A stretch of DNA of 64,000 bases from Rhizobium sp. Q54 (GCA_945889445.1 CAMDBX010000006.1:24293-88292); one strand, 5' to 3'; positions 27,213 to 35,564 are shown, counted from the stretch's first letter. A program made the numbers and translations. Notes: generated by a model from the sequence alone, not told the origin.

Positions 27213-28721
27213 ATGAACCGTTGGAAGAAGCTTGCCGCCACGACCGTGGCCGCCGCCACGATGTGCGTGGGCGCCTTCCTCAGCTGGAACGGCACCGCCC
27301 ATTCCGGCGGCGAGACGCGCACGCTCGCGCTCTATCAGGTCCACACCAAGCAAAGCCTCACCATCACCTACAAGAAGGACGGCAAGTACATTCCGTCCGC
27401 GATGAAGAAGCTGAACTATTTCCTGCGTGACTGGCGCCGCAACGAGGTGATCACCATCTCGCCCCGCACCATCGACCTGATGTGGGAACTGCACGCCGAC
27501 CTCGGCTCGAGCCGCCCCATCCACATCGTGTCGGGCTACCGCAGCCCCAAGACCAATGCCTTCCTGAAGAAGGTCGGGCGCAACGTGGCCAAGAAGAGCC
27601 AGCACATGGTTGGCCGCGCCATCGACCTGTATTTCCCCGACGTGCCGACCATCAATATCCGCAATTCGGCGCTTGTGCGCCAGGTCGGCGGCGTTGGCTA
27701 CTACCGGTCCGGCGGCGGCCCAACCGGCTTCCTTCACATCGATTCCGGCCGCGTTCGCCACTGGGGCCCGGCCATCAGCTCCACCCATATGGCCAAGATC
27801 ATGCGCGACTACCGCAAGACGGTGGGTGCGCGCATCAACAAGAAGGGCATGAAGGCCGTTCCGGAGGTCGAACTCGCCGCGGCCGACGAAACCGCCGCCA
27901 AGCTGCCCTCCCAGCAGGAGGTTTCCGACGAGGATGACGAGGAGACCGTCAACCTCAAGGCCAAGAAGAAGGTCCCGCTCGAGACCGGCTACAGCGAGGG
28001 CGACGACGCCGAACTCGCCGGCATGAGCGCCGACGTGTCAGCCCCCCCCGCCAAGCCCAAGACCAAGCCTGAGGATGTCGACGCCGACAGCTCTGGCGAC
28101 GATGGCGAACTGGTGGCCGACGCCACCGACGTCGGCGAGGGCTATCCCGCTCCCAAGCCGCGCCCCAAGCCCATCGAGGTGCTGATGATGGCTGCTGTCA
28201 ACATGCAGATCGAGCCGGCCTCCGCCCCGCCGCCTGACCCGACCAAGCGCGTGTCGCCGGTTGCAGGCAACTCGCAGGGCTATGTGATCGCGCCGGAAAG
28301 CATGATCGAGGGTGCCTCGCTCGAATCCAACGCCGCCGCCAAGACCAGCCTCACCGAGGAAATCGAGAACGGTAACGCCGAAGACGTTCCCACCATCCGC
28401 ACCATCACCGCTTCGGCCTCCGGCGACGACCTGTTCTGGTGGCCCACCCAGCTGGTGTTCGACACCAACAAGGCAGTCCGCCGTGACGGCGCGCCCCAGC
28501 AGTTCACCAGCAACGGCACCACGGTCGCCGGCATGATGCCGGGCGTCAGCGATGCCCAGGCCGAAGAGCCGCCGCAGGAAGGTCCGCGCCTCGCCGTGGC
28601 CCAGATGGACCAGGCCCCGGCCTCCGGCAAGGGCGACATGCTGGTCGTCAATCGAGAGGGCAAGGGCAGCCTGCTGAACCCGCCCACCCAGACGCTTGGC
28701 CAGGTCGACACCGTCCAGTAA
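27213..28721 (+). CDS. DUF882 (YcbK-like) periplasmic peptidase-fold protein
   Basis: 502 residues. Residues 1-30 form a signal or anchor helix. The DUF882/peptidase M15-like domain (about 35-200) shows IHIVSGYRSPKTNAFL, SQHMVGRAIDLYFP and TGFLHIDSGRVRHWG; the histidines and aspartate in these motifs match the zinc ligands of M15 enzymes. After residue 230 the chain becomes acidic and Pro/Ala-rich with no domain. It probably cuts or binds peptidoglycan peptides. A CtrA-like site in the upstream gap suggests cell-cycle control. The start ATG 27213 gives a proper signal sequence, unlike the track start. Confidence 0.88.
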   Translation: MNRWKKLAATTVAAATMCVGAFLSWNGTAHSGGETRTLALYQVHTKQSLTITYKKDGKYIPSAMKKLNYFLRDWRRNEVITISPRTIDLMWELHADLGSSRPIHIVSGYRSPKTNAFLKKVGRNVAKKSQHMVGRAIDLYFPDVPTINIRNSALVRQVGGVGYYRSGGGPTGFLHIDSGRVRHWGPAISSTHMAKIMRDYRKTVGARINKKGMKAVPEVELAAADETAAKLPSQQEVSDEDDEETVNLKAKKKVPLETGYSEGDDAELAGMSADVSAPPAKPKTKPEDVDADSSGDDGELVADATDVGEGYPAPKPRPKPIEVLMMAAVNMQIEPASAPPPDPTKRVSPVAGNSQGYVIAPESMIEGASLESNAAAKTSLTEEIENGNAEDVPTIRTITASASGDDLFWWPTQLVFDTNKAVRRDGAPQQFTSNGTTVAGMMPGVSDAQAEEPPQEGPRLAVAQMDQAPASGKGDMLVVNREGKGSLLNPPTQTLGQVDTVQ

Positions 28722-28745
28722 GGCCGCCGCACCATGAAACAAAAT

Positions 28746-28770
28746 GGGCCGCCCCATCGGGCGGCCCTTG
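28746..28770 (+). terminator. Terminator-like hairpin
   Basis: GGGCCGCCC-CATC-GGGCGGCCC followed by TTGTCATTT, 25 bp after the DUF882 gene. The stem is strong; the T-run is weak. Confidence 0.6.
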
Positions 28771-29244
28771 TCATTTCCAGCAGAGAGAGGCGCGGTCAGG
28801 CCTCCGGGCGCGGGCTGATGAAGCGTTCCGCCTCAAAACAATCGATGTCCTCCAGCGCTTGCCTGCCAACCGAACCGTTGTGGTCCCACATGAGCGAGAA
28901 GCCTTCGAGGTCCGGTTCAATGTCGACGGGGGTCGTTCTTCGTGGCTTTTCTCATCCACCACTCAGACCCGCTCGTTCACCCGCCAGGATTTCAGCTTGC
29001 TCATCTCTTGCTGACGCATCATGAATCCCCATGATTGCGGCATGAACACCATGAGATTGCATGTCGCGCCGATGCCTCCGCGTGACCTGCGGGATCCCGC
29101 AAACAGATCTTTCAAAACATCTGGTTGATCCACCCATCATCCGCGGGAACCGCTGGCAAGACGGTGCAAACGGGGGAAATCTGGGCAAGCACGCCTGCGC
29201 GGTGAAGGCCCAAGTTCACGGGCGGCAGAGAGCAGTGCCTTGCG
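28771..29244. other. Intergenic region with possible gene remnant
   Basis: No complete gene is convincing here. On the minus strand an open frame between a stop at 28954 and the stop at 28796 reads like coding sequence (PDLEGFSLMWDHNGSVGRQ), but its only ATG (28891) would leave 31 residues. A separate 18-codon frame, MMRQQEMSKLKSWRVNERV, lies just upstream. The pattern fits a decayed or frameshifted small gene. Nothing else recognised. Confidence 0.35.
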
Positions 29245-29511
29245 TCAGGCCGCTTCCTCGGATTCGCCGGGGATCATGCCGAGCGCCGCCAGGTAGACGT
29301 CGAGCATCGATTCTTCTTCCTCGCGCTCGGCGGCGTCCTTCTTGCGCAGGCTGATCACCTTGCGCAGGATCTTGGTGTCGAAGCCGTTGGCCTTGGCCTC
29401 GGCATAGACTTCCTTGATGTCACCGGCGATGGTCTTCTTTTCCTCCTCGAGTCGCTCGATGCGCTCGACGAGGGATTTCAGCTGGCCGTGGGCGAATGTC
29501 GTCTTGTTCAT
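29245..29511 (-). CDS. gapR: GapR nucleoid-associated protein (DUF2312)
   Basis: 88 residues. [54 protein letters not shown] is the DUF2312 signature; the rest is an acidic helical tail. In Caulobacter GapR clamps AT-rich, overtwisted DNA and supports replication and transcription. The ATG at 29511 starts the conserved domain; the longer track ORF has no similarity upstream. It is the third gene of a run with DUF1244 and N-formylglutamate amidohydrolase genes, a neighbourhood I recognise from related genomes. Confidence 0.92.
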   Translation of the reverse strand: MNKTTFAHGQLKSLVERIERLEEEKKTIAGDIKEVYAEAKANGFDTKILRKVISLRKKDAAEREEEESMLDVYLAALGMIPGESEEAA

Positions 29512-29530
29512 TTGGGTAGCTCCCCGGAAT

Positions 29531-29830
29531 TCAATGCTTGTGGGACTGGGCGAACTTCGCCTTCTGGTCGTCGCTGGCGGCGGCCTGGTGCTTGGCCTTC
29601 CACTCGTCATAGGGCATGCCATAGACCATGGTGCGGGCCTCATCGCGGCTGACGGCAACGCCCTGCGCCTTGGCCGCATCCTCGAACCAGTTGGACAGGC
29701 AGTTGCGGCAGAAGCCGGCCAGATTCATCATGTCTATGTTCTGCACATCCGCGCGGGTCCGCAGGTGCTCCAGCAGGCGGCGGAAGGCGGCTGCTTCGAA
29801 CTCGGTCTTGGTCTTGTCGTCGATGTTCAT
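29531..29830 (-). CDS. DUF1244 family protein
   Basis: 99 residues. [35 protein letters not shown] and [13 protein letters not shown] are the family's hallmark blocks. The FCRNC cysteine pair is conserved and might bind metal. Function unknown. It is 31 bp after the N-formylglutamate amidohydrolase gene and 19 bp before gapR, likely one transcript. Confidence 0.9.
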   Translation of the reverse strand: MNIDDKTKTEFEAAAFRRLLEHLRTRADVQNIDMMNLAGFCRNCLSNWFEDAAKAQGVAVSRDEARTMVYGMPYDEWKAKHQAAASDDQKAKFAQSHKH

Positions 29831-29861
29831 GGTCCTTCAGCGCCCTTGCAATCCGGGTCCG

Positions 29862-30614
29862 TCACCGGAGGTCATTCATAATCGGTTCGATCACCCGGGC
29901 CACCCGTTCCACCCAGTCGTCCACACCTGTTTTGGCGGCAATCAGGTCCTGGCGCACCTCGATCAGGGCGTGCGGCAGGCCGGGAACGGTGCCGTGGGTG
30001 TTGAGCGTATCGCCTTCAAGCGCCCCGTGATAGGGCTCATTATCGCCCACCACAAGGTCACCCTGCGCCGCGAAGCCGCGGATCATGGCTGTGGCGATCG
30101 TCTCGTCCCGGTCCCACAGGATGCCCACATGCCAGGGCCGCGGCCAGCCGCGCCAGACCGGCGTAAAGGAATGGATCGACACGATCAGGGGCGTGACCCC
30201 CTGCCCCTGCGTCGCCCGGATGGTGTCCGCAACGGCCCGGTGATAGGGCGCGTGGAACCGTTCGATGCGCCGCTGCCGTTCCACCTCGTCCACGTGGCGG
30301 TTGCCCGGCACGGCAGCCCCGTCTGAAATCCGCATGATCAGGGTGGGGTCGTCCAACCCGCGGTTGGGGTCGATGAGCAGCCGCGAGAAGCGCGACAGCA
30401 CGGCCGGCGCGTTCAGCCTCGCCGCCAGTCCCAACGTCAAGTCTCTGGCCCCGATGTCATATGCGATGTGGCGGGCGAACTGGGCCGGCGCGATGCCTAA
30501 GTCGCCATATTCTGCCGGAACCGCATTCGAAGCGTGGTCGCACAGCAAAATCAGCGGCATAGGAGCCTTTCCCGCCACAATTTCGTACGCATCTCCGGGC
30601 GAAATCTTTGTCAT
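29862..30614 (-). CDS. N-formylglutamate amidohydrolase family protein
   Basis: 250 residues. Recognisable blocks are LLCDHASNAVPAEYGDLG at the start, SRLLIDPNRG, VSIHSFTP and HALIEVRQDLI, matching the N-formylglutamate deformylase (HutG) family with its zinc-binding histidines and aspartate. No other histidine-utilisation gene is nearby, so it may act on another N-acyl or amide substrate. It is divergent from the DUF1036 gene and leads the gapR run. Confidence 0.88.
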   Translation of the reverse strand: MTKISPGDAYEIVAGKAPMPLILLCDHASNAVPAEYGDLGIAPAQFARHIAYDIGARDLTLGLAARLNAPAVLSRFSRLLIDPNRGLDDPTLIMRISDGAAVPGNRHVDEVERQRRIERFHAPYHRAVADTIRATQGQGVTPLIVSIHSFTPVWRGWPRPWHVGILWDRDETIATAMIRGFAAQGDLVVGDNEPYHGALEGDTLNTHGTVPGLPHALIEVRQDLIAAKTGVDDWVERVARVIEPIMNDLR

Positions 30615-30758
30615 GGACTGGCCATATAGATGAGGCTAATCCCTCAGTCATCCGGTTACGCCGCGCAAATCGGTGGGCTTTTGCTCATCCAGTTGACGTG
30701 GCTTAAGTCAGATTGGAAAACTATGACAGATTCGCGGAACTTTTCCGGAGGCGGCAGA

Positions 30759-31187
30759 ATGCTTCGCAACACGGCGCTGGTGGCAGGCGCGCTCTTGATG
30801 GCCGGTTTCATGGCCGCTCCGGCCAAGGCCGATCTAAAGCTCTGCAACAAGACGGAAAGCCGCGTCGGCGTGGCCCTGGGCTACAAGGACAAGGAAGGCT
30901 GGGCCACCGAAGGCTGGTGGACCATCGCCCCGCAGAAATGCATGCCGCTTCTGAAGGGCGACCTCATCGCCCGTTACTATTATGTCTTCGCTGTCGACTA
31001 CGACAAGGGCGGCTCGTGGGGCGGCAAGTCGATCATGTGCACGCGTGACAAGGTCTTCACCATCCGCGGCATCGAGGACTGCGAGGGTCGCGGCTACACC
31101 AAGACCGGCTTCTTCGAAGTGGACACCGGCGAGGAAACGGACTGGACGGTCTCGCTCTCCGGCGAGAAGACCACGCAAGGAAAATAA
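30759..31187 (+). CDS. DUF1036 secreted protein
   Basis: 142 residues with a signal peptide cleaved near APAKA. The DUF1036 pattern LKLCNKTESRVGVALGYKDKEGWATEGWWTI and four cysteines in pairs follow. GGAGG seven bases before ATG 30759 decides the start over several upstream ATGs. Its TAA overlaps the pyruvate kinase ATG (TAATG), so expression is probably coupled. Function unknown. Confidence 0.88.
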   Translation: MLRNTALVAGALLMAGFMAAPAKADLKLCNKTESRVGVALGYKDKEGWATEGWWTIAPQKCMPLLKGDLIARYYYVFAVDYDKGGSWGGKSIMCTRDKVFTIRGIEDCEGRGYTKTGFFEVDTGEETDWTVSLSGEKTTQGK

Positions 31188-32602
31188 TGCGCCGAAATCG
31201 CAATGTGAAGATCGTGGCAACGCTGGGACCAGCGTCGTCATCGCCCGAGATGCTGGAAAAGCTGTTCCGCGCCGGGGTGGATGTGTTCCGCATCAACATG
31301 AGCCACACCCAGCATGACCTGCTGCGTCAACTCCATCATGACATCCGCGCCGTCGAGGCGCGACTGAAGCGCCCCATCGGCATCCTGGCTGACCTGCAGG
31401 GCCCGAAGATTCGCATCGGCACCTTCGCGGCGAAGGAAGCCAAGCTGTTGCCCGACGACATCTTCGTCTTCGACACTGACAAGACGCCGGGTGACGCAAC
31501 GCGCGTCTACCTGCCGCATCCCGAAATCTTCGCCTCCGCGCGGGTCGGCGACAATCTGCTGCTCAATGACGGTCGCCTGCGCGTCGAAATCATCAAGGCA
31601 GAGCCGACGAAGCTGACCACCAAGGTGATCTTCGGCGGCGTGCTGTCGGATCGCAAGGGCGTGAACCTGCCCGACACGGTGATCCCCATTCCGGCACTCA
31701 CTGAAAAAGACCGTGCTGACCTCGAAGCCGCCGCCTCGGTTGGCGTCGACTGGATCGCGCTCTCCTTCGTGCAGCGTGCCGATGACGTGGCCGAGGCCCG
31801 CAAGCTCATCGCCGGCCGCGCCGGCGTCATGGCCAAGATCGAGAAGCCTGCCGCTCTCACCGTGCTCGATGAGATTCTCGAGATCGCCGATGGCCTGATG
31901 GTCGCGCGTGGCGATTTGGGCGTTGAATTGCCGCTCGAAACCGTTCCGGCAAAGCAGAAGCAGATCACCCGTGCGGCGCGGCGCGTCGGCAAGCCGGTGA
32001 TCGTTGCCACGCAGATGCTGGAATCGATGATCGTCGAGCCGGTGCCGACGCGCGCCGAAGTCTCCGACGTCGCCACCGCGGTTTATGAAGGTGCGGACGC
32101 CATCATGCTCTCGGCCGAAAGCGCCACCGGCGCCTGGCCCGACAAGGCCGTGGCCACCATGGACCGCATCGCCCAGGCGGTGGAGCGTGACCAGCTCTAT
32201 CGCGGCATCATCACTGCCCAGCGCACCGAGCCGCAGCCAACGAGTGCGGATGCGATCTCGAGTGCTGCGCGCTCGATCTCGGAAACCCTCAAGCTCGCGG
32301 CCATCGTCTGCTACACGGGCTCTGGCTCCACCGGGCTCCGCATGTCGCGTGAGCGTCCGGACACGCCGATCATTGCCTTGACGCCGATTGCCACCACGGC
32401 CCGCCGCCTCGCCCTGGCGTGGGGCCTGCATTGTGTGCTGACGGAAGATGCGGCCGACCTAGACGACATGGTCACCCGCGCCACCGGCATCGCCCAGCGC
32501 GAAGGCTTCGCCGAAGCCGGCCAGCGCATCATCATCACCGCCGGCCTGCCGCTGGGCACGCCAGGCGCCACGAATATGCTGCGCATCGCCTACGTCAGCT
32601 AG
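31187..32602 (+). CDS. pyk: Pyruvate kinase
   Basis: 471 residues. Motifs are KIVATLGPAS, FRINMSHT, ILADLQGPKIRIG, the active-site MAKIEKPAAL, MVARGDLGVELP and the C-terminal domain ending GTPGATNMLRI. It converts phosphoenolpyruvate and ADP to pyruvate and ATP, the last step of glycolysis. The ATG overlaps the DUF1036 stop. A good terminator follows the gene at 32633. A class I aldolase at 47.3 kb is the other glycolytic enzyme in the window. Confidence 0.97.
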   Translation: MRRNRNVKIVATLGPASSSPEMLEKLFRAGVDVFRINMSHTQHDLLRQLHHDIRAVEARLKRPIGILADLQGPKIRIGTFAAKEAKLLPDDIFVFDTDKTPGDATRVYLPHPEIFASARVGDNLLLNDGRLRVEIIKAEPTKLTTKVIFGGVLSDRKGVNLPDTVIPIPALTEKDRADLEAAASVGVDWIALSFVQRADDVAEARKLIAGRAGVMAKIEKPAALTVLDEILEIADGLMVARGDLGVELPLETVPAKQKQITRAARRVGKPVIVATQMLESMIVEPVPTRAEVSDVATAVYEGADAIMLSAESATGAWPDKAVATMDRIAQAVERDQLYRGIITAQRTEPQPTSADAISSAARSISETLKLAAIVCYTGSGSTGLRMSRERPDTPIIALTPIATTARRLALAWGLHCVLTEDAADLDDMVTRATGIAQREGFAEAGQRIIITAGLPLGTPGATNMLRIAYVS

Positions 32603-32632
32603 GGACGCTTTCCGTCACACGGAACTCATCAT

Positions 32633-32660
32633 GCCCGGGCTCGTCCCGGGCTTCTTTTTT
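32633..32660 (+). terminator. Terminator of pyk
   Basis: GCCCGGG-CTCGT-CCCGGGC followed by TTCTTTTTT. Confidence 0.85.
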
Positions 32661-32674
32661 GTGGTTGAGATCAC

Positions 32675-32742
32675 GTCTTCTCCCGCTCCTCCAGCAGGAG
32701 AGGAAGGGACCTGTTGCGAATGCAACGGGTTGATGAGGGAAC
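32675..32742 (+). repeat. Extragenic palindromic repeat family A, copy A3
   Basis: GTCTTCTCCCGCTCC...AGGAGAGGAAGGGACCTGTTGCG...GCAACGGG...GATGAGGGAA, direct copy of A1. The remaining 160 bp to 32902 hold the presumed promoter of the next gene, with no clear consensus. Confidence 0.7.
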
Positions 32743-32902
32743 GTGCACGACACGCGCCGGAGACATGCATCGCTCACTACCTCTAAAATGGAGAGTCACA
32801 CAATCTTTGCTTGTTTTCGGTTGATCTTCCGGCTAGCTTTCTTACGCTACGTCATACCGTGCGGCATCTTTCCACACAACCCATTGAAACAATGAGGATA
32901 TC

Positions 32903-33322
32903 ATGGAACAGAAAGCTTATCTTCAGAACAAGCTCGAGGAGCTGACGCGCGAGCAGCTCATCGTGAAGTCCCAGCTTGATCGTGAGCGCCTGGTCACCAT
33001 CACCGGCAATCTCATCGATACCATCACCTCCCCGAAGTTCATCGAAAACATGCGCCAGTTCAGGGAGCGCGCTGCCAAGGGCGCCAGCTTCGAGGAAGCG
33101 GGCGATCTCATGTCGCTGGAAAGCCTGCGTGCTGCGGGCGCCGACATTCCAAAGGACTTCCGGCTCACCAGCCGGGTCTTCGAAGACCGCGAGACCGGCT
33201 TCAAGATCGAAATCAAGCCACCGCGCGGCATCGACGACGACGGCATGGGTCGGGTGGCATGGGGCGCCTGTGCCGGTGGCGGCGCGGCAACGGTCTGCGG
33301 CTGTGCTGGTGGCTCCACCTGA
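32903..33322 (+). CDS. NHLP-leader-like small protein with Gly/Ala/Cys-rich C-terminal tail
   Basis: 139 residues. An amphipathic N-terminal helix (LQNKLEELTREQLIVKSQL) leads into a middle section, LIDTITSPKFIENM...LRAAGADIPKDFRLTSRVFEDRETGFKIEIKPP, whose order resembles the nitrile-hydratase-alpha-like (NHLP) leader of peptide natural-product precursors. The last 24 residues are RVAWGACAGGGAATVCGCAGG plus ST, with Cys123, Cys132 and Cys134. GAGG precedes the ATG. A paralogue lies 42 bp downstream. No maturation enzyme is adjacent. The leader resemblance is my reading, not a search result; a small metal-binding or cell-surface protein is the alternative. Confidence 0.65.
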   Translation: MEQKAYLQNKLEELTREQLIVKSQLDRERLVTITGNLIDTITSPKFIENMRQFRERAAKGASFEEAGDLMSLESLRAAGADIPKDFRLTSRVFEDRETGFKIEIKPPRGIDDDGMGRVAWGACAGGGAATVCGCAGGST

Positions 33323-33364
33323 TCCGTCTGGTCTTCAGTCAGAGGCTATAGAGAGGAGAGACAG

Positions 33365-33838
33365 ATGAGCGAGAGTGAAGCCGCAACTGCGGCCTACAGT
33401 CACCTGGCCTATTCGCAGTCCGATCTGCAGCAGGTCATGCGGGAGCACTACGCGAAGATCATTGATTTCGTGACGTCGCCTCCGTTCAAGGCTCTCATGC
33501 TGGAGATGTCGGCAATGAGCCATATGGAACGCCCCGGCTTCGTGGCAGACGTACTCCTGGATGATGGCGAACTCGAGCGGCGCGGCGTTGTCGTGCCGGA
33601 CGGGATACTCCTTCAGCGATCGGCCTTCGGAGATCGCAGGCCAACCTTGTTCGCGGTGAAGCATTTCCTGCCCGAAGGCTTCAACGACGTCTGGCAGAAC
33701 GTGAACATCACCTTCGACAATGAGTACCTCGACGAGGCGGTGCCGCGGTCGCGGGATGTCTGCTGGCGCCCGCCGCTGGAGCCTGCCCACCAGGCCTTGG
33801 CGATGGCGCGCAATATTCCGCTCGAGCAGCAGCCTTAG
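33365..33838 (+). CDS. Paralogue of the preceding NHLP-like protein, without Cys tail
   Basis: 157 residues. Positions 31-96 (IIDFVTSPPFKALM...ELERRGVVVPDGILLQRSAFGDRRPTLF) align almost without gaps to residues 36-100 of the preceding protein, so the pair arose by tandem duplication. After the shared region it differs, with a 60-residue tail (LPEGFNDVWQNVNITFDNEY...) containing a single cysteine and no glycine-rich core. GAGGAGAG precedes the ATG. A long hairpin terminates the pair at 33859. Function unknown; it could be the leader-binding or accessory partner. Confidence 0.7.
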   Translation: MSESEAATAAYSHLAYSQSDLQQVMREHYAKIIDFVTSPPFKALMLEMSAMSHMERPGFVADVLLDDGELERRGVVVPDGILLQRSAFGDRRPTLFAVKHFLPEGFNDVWQNVNITFDNEYLDEAVPRSRDVCWRPPLEPAHQALAMARNIPLEQQP

Positions 33839-33858
33839 CTGCACCACACATGAAGTCG

Positions 33859-33892
33859 GTCATGCCCGGGCGCGTACCGGGCATGACTCTTT
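33859..33892 (+). terminator. Long-stem terminator-like palindrome
   Basis: GTCATGCCCGG-7-nt loop-CCGGGCATGAC followed by TCTTT. The 11-bp perfect stem ends the two-gene unit, and it resembles the ATGCCCGGG stem after pyk. Confidence 0.65.
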
Positions 33893-33941
33893 CGTCAGTC
33901 GAGCCGTTGGTCTGAATGTGCGTGCAAAGGGGCAGACGGGT

Positions 33942-34553
33942 TTAGATCCCCTGCTCCACCAGGTCGATTTCCTTGATCGCCGCCTTGACGTCTTCCAGCG
34001 TCGGGTTCACCGCCAGCGCATCTTCATAGGCTTCGCGGGCGGCGGAGAGCTTCTTCTGACGCTCGAGGATCATGCCCTTGCCGGCCAGCGCACCGAAATG
34101 GCGCGGCTCGAGGTCCAGCACCTTGGCGATGTCGCTCAACGCGTCGTCATACTTCTTCATCATGAAATAGAGCGTGGCGCGCTTGTTCCAGGCCTCGGCA
34201 AAGTCCGGATTGGCACCGATCAGCCGGTTGAGGATCGACAGTGCCTCGGCAGGTGCACCGTCCTCGATCGCCCGCTTGGACTGTGCCAGCAAAACCTCCG
34301 CAGTGGGGGAATCCGAGGCGCTCCACAATTCCCAGATCCGTTCCTCCACCTTGTCGCTCGGCATGCCCTTGCGGTGCAGGTGCGCGAACAGGGTGTCGAG
34401 TTGATCGGCGCGGAGTTCGGCCGGCGACTTCTGCTGTTCGACCGGGGCTGCCGCGCCCGGCAGGGGTGGTGCGTCATCCACGGCGGGCGCCTCCTCGGCA
34501 AGGGCGGCGGAGGTCAGGGCGATGACGGCAAGAAGGGTTGGAAGGCCACGCAT
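33942..34553 (-). CDS. Periplasmic tetratricopeptide-repeat protein
   Basis: 203 residues. Signal peptide MRGLPTLLAVIALTSAALA, a Pro/Ala-rich linker, then about three TPR units from residue 85 (AEALSILNRLIGANPDFAEAWNKRATLYFMMKKYDDALSDIAKVL and AREAYEDALAVNPT). It is probably a scaffold in the periplasm. It lies between the tandem NHLP-like pair (convergent) and rpmJ. Confidence 0.82.
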   Translation of the reverse strand: MRGLPTLLAVIALTSAALAEEAPAVDDAPPLPGAAAPVEQQKSPAELRADQLDTLFAHLHRKGMPSDKVEERIWELWSASDSPTAEVLLAQSKRAIEDGAPAEALSILNRLIGANPDFAEAWNKRATLYFMMKKYDDALSDIAKVLDLEPRHFGALAGKGMILERQKKLSAAREAYEDALAVNPTLEDVKAAIKEIDLVEQGI

Positions 34554-34585
34554 CGTCCCACTCTACACCGCATTTCATGGCAACA

Positions 34586-34620
34586 AAAAGAGCGCCGTGG
34601 ACGGCATCCCGTCCACGGCG
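34586..34620 (-). terminator. Terminator of rpmJ
   Basis: On the minus strand CGCCGTGGACGG-loop-CCGTCCACGGCG then CTCTTTTTG, 27 bp after the rpmJ stop. The 12-bp stem is perfect. Confidence 0.88.
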
Positions 34621-34646
34621 TTCACAATTCCGGCAGAAGCGTGAGC

Positions 34647-34772
34647 TTAACCCTGGCGCGCCTTGAAGCGCGGATTGGTCTTGTTGATGATGTAGATACG
34701 GCCCTTGCGGCGCACCATGCGGTTGTCGCGGTGGCGCTTCAGCAGGGATTTGAGAGAATTGCGGACTTTCAT
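34647..34772 (-). CDS. rpmJ: 50S ribosomal protein L36
   Basis: 41 residues: [41 protein letters not shown] in outline, with [10 protein letters not shown]-type start and the [16 protein letters not shown] block. This is the longer, cysteine-poor L36 (zinc-free) typical of alphaproteobacteria. The track joins it to longer ORFs; ATG 34772 is the natural start. It has its own strong terminator. Confidence 0.95.
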   Translation of the reverse strand: MKVRNSLKSLLKRHRDNRMVRRKGRIYIINKTNPRFKARQG

Positions 34773-34884
34773 GGACTTCACCTGATAATTCAGGCACAAG
34801 GAGCGCCGCGCCCCGTCCTGCCTGTTGAACACAGGCGGTTCCTTAGCGGGGCCACCCTTGGCTGTCAACCAATCGTCCCTTGCT

Positions 34885-35118
34885 ATGCCCGATCTTGCAT
34901 CCCACTCAGAATTCCTCATCACCCTCGCCGTTTTCCTCGTCGCCGGCGGCATCGTGGCCTATCTGTCCTGGGCCGACAAGCGCCCCCGCAAGAGCCTCGA
35001 ACCGCGCCTGTTTTCCGGCACGCCAATCGTGCTGCTCTTTGGATTCATTGCGCTTTTGGCCCTGGTGCATCTCGTCAACATGGGCGGCTTAACAACCGGC
35101 CACCGCCCGAGGCTCTGA
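34885..35118 (+). CDS. Small two-helix membrane protein
   Basis: 77 residues. Two hydrophobic segments ([20 protein letters not shown] and [18 protein letters not shown]) are separated by a basic loop. No signature residues. ATG 34885 is chosen because the upstream 20 codons of the track ORF look non-coding. It runs into the MaoC gene six bases later, so the two are probably co-transcribed. Function unknown. Confidence 0.65.
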   Translation: MPDLASHSEFLITLAVFLVAGGIVAYLSWADKRPRKSLEPRLFSGTPIVLLFGFIALLALVHLVNMGGLTTGHRPRL

Positions 35119-35123
35119 CCGCC

Positions 35124-35564
35124 ATGCTCCCCCCCAGCCAGACGCTCTACTTCGAAGACCTGGCACTCGGCATGACCGAGACCTACGTCAAGGAGGTGAA
35201 GTCCTCTGACGTCGTGGGCTTCGCCGAGATCTCTGGCGACCGGAACCCCATCCACCTGTCGGAACACTTCGCCGCCCGCACCCCCTTCGGCAGTCGAATC
35301 GCCCACGGCCTCTACACGGCGAGCCTGATCTCGGCCGTGATCGGCACCAGGCTCCCGGGCCCCGGAGCGGTCTACATGTCCCAGACGCTGAACTTCAAGG
35401 CACCGGTCAGGATCGGCGACATGGTGGAAGCCTCCGTCGAGGTGGTCGAACTGGCCGAGAAGGGCCGCCGCGTGAAGCTCGCCTGCCGCTGCAAGGTCGG
35501 CGACACGCTGGTGCTGGAGGGTGAAGCACTGGTGAAGGTGCCCGGCAAGCCCGAGGGCTACTGA
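35124..35564 (+). CDS. MaoC-family (R)-specific enoyl-CoA hydratase-like protein
   Basis: 146 residues, a single hot-dog domain. VVGFAEISGDRNPIHLSEHFAARTPFGSRIAHGLYTASLIS carries the hydratase-2 motif, with Asp and His as catalytic residues. It likely hydrates trans-2-enoyl-CoA to (R)-3-hydroxyacyl-CoA in fatty-acid or polyhydroxyalkanoate metabolism. A 17-bp tandem duplication covers its stop codon. It follows the small membrane protein gene with six bases between. Confidence 0.88.
   Translation: MLPPSQTLYFEDLALGMTETYVKEVKSSDVVGFAEISGDRNPIHLSEHFAARTPFGSRIAHGLYTASLISAVIGTRLPGPGAVYMSQTLNFKAPVRIGDMVEASVEVVELAEKGRRVKLACRCKVGDTLVLEGEALVKVPGKPEGY

Noticed and set aside
33859-33887. Palindrome after the NHLP-like pair as a recombination or attachment site
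   Set aside because: Position right after a stop codon and similarity to the pyk terminator stem make a transcription terminator the simpler reading.
33720-35564. 614-residue plus ORF joining several regions
   Set aside because: Only its last 146 codons (the MaoC protein) resemble anything; the rest crosses the antisense of the TPR gene and rpmJ.
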